DNA of 64,000 bases from Cuneatibacter sp. NSJ-177 (GTDB lineage Bacteria > Bacillota > Clostridia > Lachnospirales > Lachnospiraceae): assembly GCF_022867805.1 (NCBI RefSeq), contig NZ_JALIFO010000014.1, positions 62,001 through 126,000 on the forward strand. The letters are read 5' to 3'. Under the pieces are notes generated by a model. The model searched no databases and had not been told where the DNA came from. It saw nothing but the letters and a program-made list of their open reading frames with translations. Position numbers and translations under genes: made by a program. Below are positions 8,862 through 17,968 of the stretch, piece by piece; within the stretch, counting starts at the first letter, position 1; the number at the start of each line of letters is the position of its first letter.

Positions 8862-9755
8862 CTAATAGATTCCCAGACCCCCGATGAACCGGTCAATTTT
8901 TTTCAGCTTGTCCTCATTGGAGCAGCCGATCTTTGCGCTGATCTTTGCGCAGAGAAGCTCCATGGCGAATTGAACCCCTACATAAGAATTGAAAAATGTA
9001 TTGCTGTCCACATCCATCAACAATAAGATATCGGCATACTGAGCCAGCTTCGCGCTGGACTTGTCGGTAAAGACAATCACCGGCGCGCCGGCCTCATAAG
9101 CCATCTCCACCGCCGCCCGGTCGATCTCCGAATAGCGGGGAAAACTGAAAAGGATCACGCAGTCCTCTCCGGTGATATCGCACATATGGTCAATGACATT
9201 GACCGCCCCATAATTGGTGGCCGTCACATCCGGCAGCATATGCTTTAATAAAAGCAGCATATAATCTGCCACACAGGTATTGGCGCGGGACGCCACAATA
9301 TATTTTCTCCTGCTATCCACAATCCGCTGCGCCGCTTTCTCAAAGGTAACCTGCGGATTGTTCTGCAAAACAGACTGCAAGTTGTCCAGCGTAATCCGGT
9401 AATGGTCTTCCACCACATCCGTCTCTTCCCGCTTCTCCATGCTCCGGATCAGCCGCTCGGAAGGGATCGTGATATTACTGGAAAGCTTGACCACTTCCTC
9501 CTGGTAACTTTTCCTCAGCTCCTTTTGAAAATCCATGAAACCGCTGTAGCCGAGAGAACGGGAAAAACGGATTACGGAGGATTCGCTGACATTTAATTTA
9601 ACGGCAATATCCGTGGAGGTCATAAAACAGGCTTCGGAAAAATGATCCAAAACAAACTCCGCAATCTGTCTTCCGGTTTTAGTCAAGGCGTCTTTTTTCA
9701 GTGCTTCCCTCAGTACCTTCATGTCTCTATTTCTCGCTTTCCGGCTGCTTGCCAT
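8862..9755 (-). CDS. MurR/RpiR-family transcriptional regulator
   Basis: A 297-residue regulator with an N-terminal HTH_6 domain (KLNVSESSVIRFSRSLGY, about 67-84) and a C-terminal SIS sugar-phosphate-type domain (YIVASRANTCVADYM to the end). Such proteins sense phosphorylated sugars or related metabolites. It is transcribed away from alanine dehydrogenase, which it may control. The start is uncertain. ATG at 9755 has no ribosome binding site and lies only seven bases after a good -10 box, which would give a leaderless mRNA. Met12 (9722) also has only a weak site. The domains do not depend on this choice. Confidence 0.88.
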   Translation of the reverse strand: MASSRKARNRDMKVLREALKKDALTKTGRQIAEFVLDHFSEACFMTSTDIAVKLNVSESSVIRFSRSLGYSGFMDFQKELRKSYQEEVVKLSSNITIPSERLIRSMEKREETDVVEDHYRITLDNLQSVLQNNPQVTFEKAAQRIVDSRRKYIVASRANTCVADYMLLLLKHMLPDVTATNYGAVNVIDHMCDITGEDCVILFSFPRYSEIDRAAVEMAYEAGAPVIVFTDKSSAKLAQYADILLLMDVDSNTFFNSYVGVQFAMELLCAKISAKIGCSNEDKLKKIDRFIGGLGIY

Positions 9756-9762
9756 GAAAATT

Positions 9763-9792
9763 AGTATAACATGAAGAACATAAAAACTGCAA
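9763..9792 (-). promoter_or_regulatory. Sigma-A-type promoter of the RpiR-family gene
   Basis: On the minus strand TTGCAG (9787-9792), an 18-base spacer and TATACT (9763-9768). The -10 box ends seven bases before the ATG at 9755, so the predicted transcription start coincides with the start codon. Confidence 0.65.
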
Positions 9793-9895
9793 CGAAAGAT
9801 CGGAATTCTTTCCGTTTGATTATTAGATAACGTTCTTGTTAAAATCTATATTTTTGAATCATTTTGATTATTTTTATTTTTTTCTAAAATTGCTA

Positions 9896-9924
9896 TTGCA
9901 TTTCCCTTTCTATTGTGCTATTAT
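9896..9924 (+). promoter_or_regulatory. Sigma-A-type promoter of alanine dehydrogenase
   Basis: TTGCAT (9896-9901), 17-base spacer, TATTAT (9919-9924). An imperfect dyad (GGATAATATT at about 9939 and AATATTATTATCC ending at about 9982) lies in the leader and is a possible operator for the divergent RpiR regulator. A second dyad (AACGAAAGA/TCTTTCCGTT, about 9791-9816) lies nearer the regulator promoter. Operator assignments are speculative. Confidence 0.65.
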
Positions 9925-10013
9925 AAGCCGCAAGAAATGGATAATATTTTCCATAAACGAAAATAAATGAATATTATTATCCAAAACATAAAAGAAAGCC
10001 AGGAGGGGTAACC

Positions 10014-11129
10014 ATGAAAGTAGGATGTGTCAAAGAAATCAAGAGCAAAGAATTCCGCGTTGGCCTGACTCCCGATAATGTGGCCGCTTATGCCGCGCAC
10101 GGGCATGTGGTATCGGTGGAAACCGGCGCCGGGGCCGGTTCTGGTTTTACCGACGAGGATTATGCCGCGGCCGGAGCCCGAATCCTCCCCTCCGCGAAAG
10201 AAGTCTGGGATTGTTCCGACATGATGGTCAAGGTGAAAGAGCCGTTGGCGGAGGAATATCCGTATTTTCACCAGGACCAGATTTTGTATACGTATCTCCA
10301 TCTGGCCGCCGACCGGCCGCTGACCAATGCGCTCCTAAAATCCGGTGTCAAGGCGGTCGCCTACGAGACGCTGACCGAGAGGGACGGCAGTCTCCCGCTG
10401 CTGGCGCCAATGAGCCAGATTGCCGGGCGTCTCAGCATCCAAGAAGGCGCAAAATGCCTTGAGAAGCCTTTCGGCGGATCCGGCATCCTGCTCTCCGGCG
10501 TGCCCGGCACAGCCAAAGCAAACGTATTGGTCCTGGGCGCCGGCACAGTGGGAACCAACGCCTGTAAAATCGCCGTAGGCATGGGCGCCAATGTAACGGT
10601 CACCGATATCAATATCGCCCGCCTGGCCTATCTGGACGACATTTTCGGTTCCCGGATTCAGACTCTTTACAGCACGGACGCCGAGATCCGCCGCCAGATG
10701 GGAAAGGCCGACCTGGTCATCGGCTCTGTCCTGATCCCCGGCAAGGCGGCTCCCAAACTGATCAAGAAAGCTTATCTGTCCGAGATGAAGCCCGGCAGCG
10801 TGATCGTGGACGTAGCCGTGGATCAGGGCGGGTGCTGTGAGACCACCAAAGTGACGTATCACGACAATCCGACTTTCGTTGTGGACGGCGTAGTTCACTA
10901 CTGCGTCGGCAATATGCCCGGAGCGGTTCCCCGCACCTCCACCGCAGCCCTGACCAACGCCACGCTGCGCTATGGCCTGAGCATCGCCGGCGCCGGACTG
11001 GAAAACGCCTGCCGGAAGAACCCGGTGATCTTCTCCGGGATCAACACGTACGCAGGCAAGCTGACCTGCCGGAACGTGGCGGACAGCTTCCAGGACGAAT
11101 TTACTGACATTCACGGCCTGATTGGCTAA
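10014..11129 (+). CDS. ald: Alanine dehydrogenase
   Basis: Cytoplasmic NAD-dependent enzyme interconverting L-alanine with pyruvate and ammonia. The 371-residue length is standard. The N-terminus (MKVGCVKEIK...EFRVGLTP) is characteristic, and the catalytic residues K75 (KVKEP) and H96 (YTYLHLAAD) occupy the known positions. The Rossmann glycine motif is VLGAGTVGTNA. The ATG at 10014 follows AGGAGGGGTAACC. It is monocistronic, with its own promoter upstream and a strong terminator downstream, and diverges from the RpiR-family gene. Feeding alanine from imported peptides into pyruvate fits the surrounding peptide-catabolic genes. Confidence 0.97.
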   Translation: MKVGCVKEIKSKEFRVGLTPDNVAAYAAHGHVVSVETGAGAGSGFTDEDYAAAGARILPSAKEVWDCSDMMVKVKEPLAEEYPYFHQDQILYTYLHLAADRPLTNALLKSGVKAVAYETLTERDGSLPLLAPMSQIAGRLSIQEGAKCLEKPFGGSGILLSGVPGTAKANVLVLGAGTVGTNACKIAVGMGANVTVTDINIARLAYLDDIFGSRIQTLYSTDAEIRRQMGKADLVIGSVLIPGKAAPKLIKKAYLSEMKPGSVIVDVAVDQGGCCETTKVTYHDNPTFVVDGVVHYCVGNMPGAVPRTSTAALTNATLRYGLSIAGAGLENACRKNPVIFSGINTYAGKLTCRNVADSFQDEFTDIHGLIG

Positions 11130-11206
11130 ACTTCGCTTTCATTTCTAATCTGTTCCGCATAGCCGCGCTCCGCGCGATAAGGTATTTTTTGCTCCTCCTT
11201 ATCAAG

Positions 11207-11262
11207 GAAACCATAGCATACCAGATGCTTCCCGGTATGCTATGGTTTCTTTTGTCTTTTTT
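11207..11262 (+). terminator. Strong rho-independent terminator after ald
   Basis: Perfect 16-bp stem (11207-11222 with 11234-11249), loop of 11 bases, followed by TTTTGTCTTTTTT. It stops ald transcription before the convergent pepT gene. Confidence 0.92.
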
Positions 11263-11291
11263 CCTCGGCTTCGCCGCGGATCCCCTCCCAT

Positions 11292-12539
11292 TTACATTTG
11301 CTTCTCCTGCTCCTCCGGCGGCGTCAGGTCGGTAAGCAGGGCACAGACCATGCGGCTGACGCCCGCCAGCGCCTGGACGGAGGAAAACTCATAGATGCTG
11401 TGGGCGTTCTCGCTTCCCATACACAGGTTTGGACAAGGCAGCCCCATATAGGACAGCTTGGCCCCGTCGGTGGATCCCCTCACCGGCCGCTCGTTGGGCA
11501 TTACTCCAATCGAGTGCAGCGCCCGCCGGACCCGATCCAGAATATAACCCTTGTCCTTCAGCCGGTCGTACATATTGTAGCATATATCCTCACAGCTGAC
11601 CTGAACCACCGGATCCCCATATTTCTGATTCAAAAATCCGGCGATTTCCCGGAGCAAAGCCTTTTTTTGCTCAAATTTTTCCCGGCTGTGATCATTGATC
11701 CGGTACAGCAGCCTCGTTAAGGACACCCGCCCGTCAAAGCGGTCCAGATGGTAGTAACCTTCATGCTTCTCGGTATTGGCCGGATCCTCGAACACAGGGA
11801 GCATGGACTGGAATTCCATGGCGATCCGGATGGAGTTCCGGAGTCCGCGGCTCTTCCCTCGCCCCAGATGACACATTCGGCCGCGGATGACCACCTCTGC
11901 CTGGGCTCCATTAAAACTTTCATACTGATAGTCTCCCAGCTTACCCCCGTCCAGGGTAAAAGCAAAGTCCGCCCCAAATTTTTCCACGTCAAAATACTTC
12001 GTCCCGCGGCTAATCTCCTCATCCGGCGTAAAAGCAATACAAAAGGCCCCATGAGGTGCGCCGTCTGCCAACACCTGCTCCACACCGGTTAAAATCGCGG
12101 CGATGCCCGCCTTGTCGTCCCCTCCCAGAATTGTGGTTCCGTCCCCCACGATCAGATCCTGGCCCTGATAGGTGGAAAGACTGGGATAATCCGCTGTCCT
12201 CAGCACGATTTCCTTTTCCTGATTCAACACCACATCCCCTCCGTCATAATCCCGGATGATTCGGGGGCGTATGCCTGCACTGGGAGGATCGCTGACCGTG
12301 TCCATATGGGATATCAGCCCGATGACCGGCAGTTTTCTTTCGCAGTTGGACGGGACAGATCCGTAAACGTAGCCGTACTCATCCATGTGGGCATCCGCTA
12401 TTCCCAGTTCCTTCATTTCCTGCACCAGATGGGCTGCAAATACTTTCTGTTTTGCGGTGGAGGGAAAGGTCTCGGAGGTGATATCGGACCCCGTATCATA
12501 GGATATGTAATCCAAAAATCTTTGGGCCGCTGTCTTCAT
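11292..12539 (-). CDS. pepT: Tripeptide aminopeptidase PepT (M20B)
   Basis: Cytoplasmic two-zinc aminopeptidase that removes the N-terminal residue of tripeptides. The 415-residue protein carries the PepT metal-site pattern: H78 and D80 (LISHMDTV), D141 (LGGDDKAG), E174/E175 (TPDEEIS), D197 (TLDGG) and a late histidine (SENAHSIYEF). It is the last gene of the long peptide operon, starting three bases after the stop of the UroD-family gene. No U-tract terminator of its own was recognised; the ald terminator hairpin on the opposite strand may serve. Assignment is firm. Confidence 0.95.
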   Translation of the reverse strand: MKTAAQRFLDYISYDTGSDITSETFPSTAKQKVFAAHLVQEMKELGIADAHMDEYGYVYGSVPSNCERKLPVIGLISHMDTVSDPPSAGIRPRIIRDYDGGDVVLNQEKEIVLRTADYPSLSTYQGQDLIVGDGTTILGGDDKAGIAAILTGVEQVLADGAPHGAFCIAFTPDEEISRGTKYFDVEKFGADFAFTLDGGKLGDYQYESFNGAQAEVVIRGRMCHLGRGKSRGLRNSIRIAMEFQSMLPVFEDPANTEKHEGYYHLDRFDGRVSLTRLLYRINDHSREKFEQKKALLREIAGFLNQKYGDPVVQVSCEDICYNMYDRLKDKGYILDRVRRALHSIGVMPNERPVRGSTDGAKLSYMGLPCPNLCMGSENAHSIYEFSSVQALAGVSRMVCALLTDLTPPEEQEKQM

Positions 12540-12542
12540 GAT

Positions 12543-13571
12543 TCAGCCCTCCGCAGCCGCCCTCAGAGCTTTCAGCTCCTCCGATAGAGAGGCGGCGTCC
12601 ACGGTACATTCCGGGGCCAGCAGGAAGGGACGGTGCCTGTTTTCTGCCACAGAACGTCCGGCCATCGCGGCAATCCGATCCGCCGCCCCGGTACCGAAGA
12701 GCCGCTCATCTACACCGCCCATGGCGGCTATGCCGCCAAGCCATGTCTCGGAGCCGGTGATCGGAGGGTTGCCGGGCGCGCTCTCCGCCCAGTGAAGCCC
12801 TTGAATCGGGTAATCTGTAAAACGCTCCGGATTCCCATAGATCCCGCAGGTATGAAGGATGGCCGGTTTTTCTCCGGCGGCCTCCAGCACCATTTTGTCG
12901 TAAGGGACGGTGAATTCCTTCCACTCCTCCAAGGTCAAATAGCCTTCCCTAGCCAATCCCATCTCGGCAAAGAAAATGCCGTCCGCTCCGGACTTCACGC
13001 AAAGCTCCGTATAGCTTGCCAGCGTCCGGGCGATGTTTTCCAGTGCCCGATGGGTCGCCTCTTTGTGCTCCTGAAAGTAGTCCAGCAGCACACACTCCTG
13101 CCTGGGCGACTCACGGTAACGCCCCGGACTTCTGTCGCCGCACAGATTCAAAAGCACAGCAATGGGGGCGTACACCGACTGGAATAATGGAAGCTCCGGA
13201 CCTACCTGTCCTCGTATCAGCCGGAGTGCTTCCAGCTGACGGCCAAAGGAATCCGTATCGCCCGGAAGTTCCTCAATTTTTTCCATGTCCGCCGGAGAGT
13301 GAATCGCACAGTCCAGCTTAGTAGGAACATGGCTGGCATTGTAATTTTCATAGTCGTACCGGTTGCCCCAGGGCTCATAGTAGTATACCGCACTGGAATT
13401 GATTTTCATCCAGTCCCAATCGTACTCCTCCTGGAATTGTACCATCGCCTGTGCAATCTTTTTCGGCTCATATTCCATGCCGGGAAAGTGTCTGTACGCC
13501 GTAACCGGAGGGCGGTCCGCCGCCTCCCCGGACAGAACTGCTTTTATACGGTCTTGTTTCGTCCAACTCAT
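12543..13571 (-). CDS. Uroporphyrinogen decarboxylase-family protein (MtaA/CmuA-like methyltransferase type)
   Basis: A 342-residue TIM-barrel protein of the URO-D superfamily. It carries the H-x-C...C zinc signature (H240, C242 in ILHTCG; C322 in APECTV) typical of corrinoid:thiol methyltransferases such as MtaA, rather than the arginine-rich active site of true HemE. There is no haem pathway nearby. It sits inside the peptide-uptake operon between an M24 peptidase and PepT. Its product could act on a thiol or methylated amino acid, for example with the cysteine desulfidase encoded upstream. That link is inference. Start at ATG 13571 after AGGGAGAACAA. Confidence 0.8.
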   Translation of the reverse strand: MSWTKQDRIKAVLSGEAADRPPVTAYRHFPGMEYEPKKIAQAMVQFQEEYDWDWMKINSSAVYYYEPWGNRYDYENYNASHVPTKLDCAIHSPADMEKIEELPGDTDSFGRQLEALRLIRGQVGPELPLFQSVYAPIAVLLNLCGDRSPGRYRESPRQECVLLDYFQEHKEATHRALENIARTLASYTELCVKSGADGIFFAEMGLAREGYLTLEEWKEFTVPYDKMVLEAAGEKPAILHTCGIYGNPERFTDYPIQGLHWAESAPGNPPITGSETWLGGIAAMGGVDERLFGTGAADRIAAMAGRSVAENRHRPFLLAPECTVDAASLSEELKALRAAAEG

Positions 13572-13607
13572 TTGTTCTCCCTTTCCTTCTTGCTCTTATT
13601 TCTCTTT

Positions 13608-14690
13608 CTATCCAATTACCTGCAGGTCCTTCCTATAATGGTTCAGGACCTCCACACCGGTCTTTGTCACCAAGACTACATCCTCGATCCGGATTCCTAC
13701 CTCTCCGGAAAGATAAATCCCAGGCTCCACGGTAAAACACATTCCCGGCTCCAAAGTAACGCCCGCGAAGCCGCCGATGGATGGGTACTCGTGCCCCTCC
13801 CTGCCGATGCCATGGCCCACGCGATGAACGAAGAAGGGACCATAACCCGCCTCCTCAATCACCTTTCGGGCCGCCCGGTCCACTTCGACCGCGTCGATCC
13901 CCGGACGGATTGTCTCAATCCCGGCCTGATTGGCTTCCCGCACGATCTGATACAGTTCTCTGTGCCTTTGACTTACCTCCTGGAAAAAGACCGTGCGGGT
14001 CATGTCACTCATATATTTATTCAGCGCTTTGCCTGAATCGATGAGAATACAACCGCCGCGCGCCGGCTTCTCATGCCCCGGAGCATGGTGCGGATTGGCT
14101 GCGTTTGCTCCAAAGGCAACCATGGACACACCCATATGGGTTCCAATGGCCTCCTCGAAAAAGTGTCCCATCCGGTTGGACAGCTGAAGTTCTGTCTCCT
14201 CCCCTGTGATCGATTGGAAGGCGCGCTCAAACACACCGTCGTCCATCCGGGATGCCTGACGCATCCGCTCCTGCTCCTCCGGATCTTTCACCATACGGAC
14301 CAGCTCGACAGCCTCCGCCCCCTGAACCAGCCGCACATCCGGGCGATATTCCATCAGCGGAAGCAGAAAACGGGCGGACCATTCCCGGTCGACCCCCACC
14401 GTTCCCGGCGAAAGCCGGTCCGCCAGCATCCGGACCGGACGGTCCATCGGGCCGCATGAAACCGTCTCCGCTCCCTGAACAGTGATGCTCCCGTTTACGC
14501 TCCCGTAAAACAGCACGGGAATCTCACCGGTCCGAAGGTACAAAACATACATCCGCTCAAAAGGCTTAATCCATACCCCGGTCAGATAATCAATGGTGTA
14601 GGGGGAAGAAAGGATCATTTGTGAGAGACCCATCCGCTCCATCTGCGCCAGCACCCGGTTCAGCCGTTCGCAGTTGAGTACCGTCTTCAT
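13608..14690 (-). CDS. M24-family Xaa-Pro aminopeptidase
   Basis: Cytoplasmic metallopeptidase predicted to cleave N-terminal residues next to proline. The 360-residue protein has a creatinase-like N-domain and a pita-bread C-domain. Visible ligands are the D of LIDSG, the D of SDMTRT, H of HRVGHGIGREGHEYP, E of FTVEPGIYL and E of IRIEDVV. The ATG at 14690 is one base after the TGA of the cysteine desulfidase gene, with GGAGGAGC as ribosome binding site inside that gene. It is therefore translationally coupled in the peptide operon. PepP-like versus PepQ-like specificity is not resolved. Confidence 0.92.
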   Translation of the reverse strand: MKTVLNCERLNRVLAQMERMGLSQMILSSPYTIDYLTGVWIKPFERMYVLYLRTGEIPVLFYGSVNGSITVQGAETVSCGPMDRPVRMLADRLSPGTVGVDREWSARFLLPLMEYRPDVRLVQGAEAVELVRMVKDPEEQERMRQASRMDDGVFERAFQSITGEETELQLSNRMGHFFEEAIGTHMGVSMVAFGANAANPHHAPGHEKPARGGCILIDSGKALNKYMSDMTRTVFFQEVSQRHRELYQIVREANQAGIETIRPGIDAVEVDRAARKVIEEAGYGPFFVHRVGHGIGREGHEYPSIGGFAGVTLEPGMCFTVEPGIYLSGEVGIRIEDVVLVTKTGVEVLNHYRKDLQVIG

Positions 14691-14691
14691 G

Positions 14692-15972
14692 TCAGCTTGC
14701 TCCTCCTGTCATAATGTCGAGGATGGTCCGGTCCGTCTGCTTCATCCCCTCCCGCGCCAGTGTGCCGACATTGGCGATGGTGTTCTCCACACCTTTTTTC
14801 ACAATGCCGTCTCCGTCCAGGAACTGCTTATGATGGCAGTACATTTGATATCCTAGAATACCGGCGTCCACCGCAGAGGCGATCTTTGCCGCACAGGAAG
14901 GCTTTGCGCCGTCGCAGATCGTTCCGGACAGAATTGCCACTGCATTGACCACCGTGTGGGCAATCGCTTTGTAGTCTCCACCCTTGAGATAAGCGATGGC
15001 CGCTCCGGAGCCGACGCCGGCGCTGACAGCACCGCAATAGGCCGACAGGCGTCCGATCCCTGTTTTTTGGTGGATCGTAATCAAGTTGGAGATCAGCAGG
15101 GCTCGGTACAATTTCTCCTTCCCGGCCTTTAGATGCAGGGAGTAGCGAATTACCGGCAGGGAAGCAGTGATCCCCTGATTGCCCGATCCGCTGACGATGA
15201 CCACGGGCATCTCACAGCCGCTCATCCTGGCATCGGACCCGGCCGCGGCATAAGCCTTGGCCTCATTCTGGATATCAGTTCCTCTCTCCTCCAGCAGGAT
15301 CCTTCCAATCCCGGCGCCCCAGTCGCCTTTCAGGCCTTCTCCAGCGATCGCCGAATTGAAGGCAATTTGACGTTCCAGCAATACTGATACACGGTCCAGA
15401 TCCACGGTCGCGGCAAATTCTAAAATGTCTTTCACATTCAGGAGACTTTTATCTTCCAGACTGTCCTCCGGGGAATCCTGCAGCGGCTTCTCCGCTAAGA
15501 CGCAGCCGTTGTACTCGATGTATACGATGTTGCTGTGGTTGTTGGCAATATGTACCACCGCCTGATCTGTTCCGAACCAGCCGGTCAGGCGGATATCCAG
15601 AAGACGCGGCGTGTCGGAGCAGCGAACTTCTATTGGAGTGTTCTGTTCATAAACCGCGATCTCCGGCTTTTTTTCCTCAGGAATTTCCGAGATCACCTGC
15701 AGGATCCTGTCGGCATCCCCAGCCACTATCCCGGCGGCAACGGCAGCCGGGATACCTCTGCGTCCGCCGGTGTTGGGCACGATAACGCTTTTCACATTTT
15801 TCAGGATGTTTCCGGAAACCTCAGCCACTACTCTCTCCGGCGCGTTTTTTAGCACAGCGCGGAGCTTTGCCGCGCAGTAGGCAATGGCGATGGGCTCGGT
15901 GCAGCCGGTTGCTGCCTGGAGCTCCTCCTCTAAAATTCGGATATAACTGTCATAAACATTGGCTGTAAGCAT
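14692..15972 (-). CDS. L-cysteine desulfidase family protein (CyuA/UPF0597)
   Basis: Predicted 4Fe-4S enzyme converting L-cysteine to pyruvate, ammonia and sulfide. The family signature TGCTEP (22-27) is present. The further conserved cysteines in a serine dehydratase-like domain (GTICDGAKPSC) are the likely cluster ligands. The start at 15972 is chosen because AAAGGAGCAATCAAT precedes it and the family N-terminus begins here. The longer frame to 16014 would overlap the ATPase gene. The 426-residue length is normal. Its place between the OppF ATPase and peptidases suggests that cysteine from imported peptides is catabolised directly. Members of this family are also annotated as serine dehydratase alpha-like. 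Confidence 0.85.
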   Translation of the reverse strand: MLTANVYDSYIRILEEELQAATGCTEPIAIAYCAAKLRAVLKNAPERVVAEVSGNILKNVKSVIVPNTGGRRGIPAAVAAGIVAGDADRILQVISEIPEEKKPEIAVYEQNTPIEVRCSDTPRLLDIRLTGWFGTDQAVVHIANNHSNIVYIEYNGCVLAEKPLQDSPEDSLEDKSLLNVKDILEFAATVDLDRVSVLLERQIAFNSAIAGEGLKGDWGAGIGRILLEERGTDIQNEAKAYAAAGSDARMSGCEMPVVIVSGSGNQGITASLPVIRYSLHLKAGKEKLYRALLISNLITIHQKTGIGRLSAYCGAVSAGVGSGAAIAYLKGGDYKAIAHTVVNAVAILSGTICDGAKPSCAAKIASAVDAGILGYQMYCHHKQFLDGDGIVKKGVENTIANVGTLAREGMKQTDRTILDIMTGGAS

Positions 15973-15995
15973 ATTGATTGCTCCTTTGTTAAAAT

Positions 15996-16946
15996 TCACT
16001 TTGCCCGATGGCAAGCCACAAAGTGGCCGGAATTTACCTCGCGCAGCTTTGGAGCACAGCCCTCGCAGCCGGCGCAGGTTTCCAGGCAGCGCTTATAAAA
16101 ACGGCATTGATCCGGCGGGTTGATGGGGGAAGTTATCTCCCCTTTCAGCAGAATGCGGGGGCGTTTTTCCCTGAGATCCGGAATCGGAATCGCCGAGAGC
16201 AGCGCCTTGGTGTAAGGGTGCAGCGGATTTTCAAACAGCTCTTTTGCCGGAGCCTTTTCCACCATCTCTCCCAGGTACATCACCGCGATGTCATCAGAGA
16301 AATAATTAACTACAGAAAGATCATGAGTGATGAAAATATAGGTCAGTCCCAAGTCGCGCTGGAGCTGTTTCAACAAATTCAGGATCTGCGCCTGGATGGA
16401 GACATCCAAGGCGGAAACCGGCTCGTCACAGACGATAAACTTGGGATCCATTGCCAGGGCCCTGGCAATGCCAATTCTCTGACGGCGGCCGCCGTCCAGC
16501 TCGTGGGGATAGGCGTTGATCAAACGTTCCGCCAGTCCCACCACGTCCATCAGCTCTTTGACCCGACGGTCCACCTGATCCCTCTCCCGGATCAATCCGT
16601 TGGCGATGATCGGCTCGGCAATGGTCTGACTGACGCTTTTCCGCGGATTCAGGGAGGAAAAGGGATCCTGGAAAATGATCTGCATGTCCTTCCGCTTTTT
16701 TCTCATCTCGCGGTTCGACAGCTTGTTGATGTCTACGCCGTCAAAAATGACTTCGCCGGAAGTAGGCTCAATCAGCCGCAGAATACATCGGCCTGTGGTG
16801 GATTTTCCGCATCCGGACTCCCCCACGATACCCAGGGTTTTTCCCCGCTCTATGGTAAAGGACAGGTCGTCTACTGCATGGAGCATCCCACTCTGGGTCC
16901 GAAAATATTTTTTTAGATTCCGGACCTCCAAAATATTGTCAGCCAT
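15996..16946 (-). CDS. Oligopeptide ABC transporter ATPase, OppF/DppF-like
   Basis: Second ATPase of the second peptide importer, 316 residues. Walker A is GESGCGKS, Q-loop [12 protein letters not shown], Walker B FIVCDEP, D-loop SALDV and switch histidine FITHDLSVV. The ABC signature reads ELDGGRRQR instead of ELSGGQRQR, so Asp replaces the usual serine that contacts ATP across the dimer; the companion OppD keeps a canonical FSGGMRQR. The C-terminal oligopeptide-binding extension with four cysteines ([19 protein letters not shown]) suggests an iron-sulfur cluster, as in many OppF/DppF proteins. It overlaps the OppD gene by eight bases. Confidence 0.93.
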   Translation of the reverse strand: MADNILEVRNLKKYFRTQSGMLHAVDDLSFTIERGKTLGIVGESGCGKSTTGRCILRLIEPTSGEVIFDGVDINKLSNREMRKKRKDMQIIFQDPFSSLNPRKSVSQTIAEPIIANGLIRERDQVDRRVKELMDVVGLAERLINAYPHELDGGRRQRIGIARALAMDPKFIVCDEPVSALDVSIQAQILNLLKQLQRDLGLTYIFITHDLSVVNYFSDDIAVMYLGEMVEKAPAKELFENPLHPYTKALLSAIPIPDLREKRPRILLKGEITSPINPPDQCRFYKRCLETCAGCEGCAPKLREVNSGHFVACHRAK

Positions 16947-17964
16947 TTCCTTCCCTCCTCACAATGTGGAACCCCGCTTCATCATAGGCGCTGCACAGCA
17001 CCTGATGCGTCTCACTGAAATGATGTTCTGAGACGGGCGTCTGCTCACATTTCTTAGCCGCATAAGGGCAGCGCGGCGCAAAAGAACAGCCCTTGGACAA
17101 GATACTGGGATCCGGCATCTGCCCCTGGATCGGTTTCAAATCGCTCTTCCGATCGCGGATATTTGGCAGGGAATTGAATAACCCTTCGGTATACGGATGC
17201 TTTGTATGGTGAAACACCTCCTCCAACGTTCCGCATTCCACGATCTTACCGCCATACATGACAGCCACCTTGTCACAACTCTCCGCCACGATTCCCAGGT
17301 CATGGGTGATCATGATCAACGCCGTTCCGCACCTCTCCCGCAGCTGCTGCATCAGTTCCAGCACCTGCGCCTGTATGGTCACATCCAAAGCGGTCGTAGG
17401 TTCATCAGCGATCAAAAGTTTCGGATTACAGGCCAGCGCGATGGCAATCACTACCCGCTGCCTCATACCTCCGCTGAACTGGTGGGGATACTCGCCGGCC
17501 CGGCTGCTGGGGATTCCCACCAGCTCCAGCATTTTCTTTGCTTTCTCCATGGCCTGTTCCCGGTTCACATCCTCGTGGATCAGAATACTTTCGGCAATCT
17601 GCTCTCCCACCGTAAACACAGGGTTTAAGGAGGTCATGGGATCCTGGAAAATCATCGATACCTCTTGCCCGCGGATCTTCTCCAACTGCTGCACAGAAAC
17701 CTTCATCATATCGTATTCATTCACATGGATGGAACCAGATTTGACAACGCCGGGAGGAGACGGGACCAGCCGGAGAACAGCCAGGGCCGTAGTCGTTTTG
17801 CCGGCTCCCGTCTCCCCTACCAGCCCGATGGCTTCTCCCTTTTTCAGCTGCAAATTAACTCCGTTTACGGCGTAAACCGTTTCCTCCTCCAGCTCAAAAT
17901 GCACTACCAAATCCTGTACGTCCAAAACCAACGGCTCCGGCTTGCTCATTTCCTGTCTGCTCAT
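16939..17964 (-). CDS. Oligopeptide ABC transporter ATPase, OppD/DppD-like
   Basis: First ATPase of the second peptide importer, 341 residues. Walker [10 protein letters not shown] (about 51-59), Q-loop [13 protein letters not shown], signature FSGGMRQR, Walker [13 protein letters not shown] and switch histidine MITHDLGIV are all canonical. The C-terminal OPP extension contains [14 protein letters not shown], again a likely cluster-binding motif. The start ATG at 17964 follows AAAGGGGGATGATTGG, and the gene begins four bases after the OppC stop. Together with OppF it forms an asymmetric ATPase pair with one canonical and one altered signature. Confidence 0.95.
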   Translation of the reverse strand: MSRQEMSKPEPLVLDVQDLVVHFELEEETVYAVNGVNLQLKKGEAIGLVGETGAGKTTTALAVLRLVPSPPGVVKSGSIHVNEYDMMKVSVQQLEKIRGQEVSMIFQDPMTSLNPVFTVGEQIAESILIHEDVNREQAMEKAKKMLELVGIPSSRAGEYPHQFSGGMRQRVVIAIALACNPKLLIADEPTTALDVTIQAQVLELMQQLRERCGTALIMITHDLGIVAESCDKVAVMYGGKIVECGTLEEVFHHTKHPYTEGLFNSLPNIRDRKSDLKPIQGQMPDPSILSKGCSFAPRCPYAAKKCEQTPVSEHHFSETHQVLCSAYDEAGFHIVRREGNG

Positions 17965-17968
17965 CCAA

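Noticed and set aside
12543-13571. True uroporphyrinogen decarboxylase (hemE)
   Set aside because: The protein carries the H-x-C...C zinc motif of methyltransferase-type relatives and lies in a peptide operon rather than a haem cluster.
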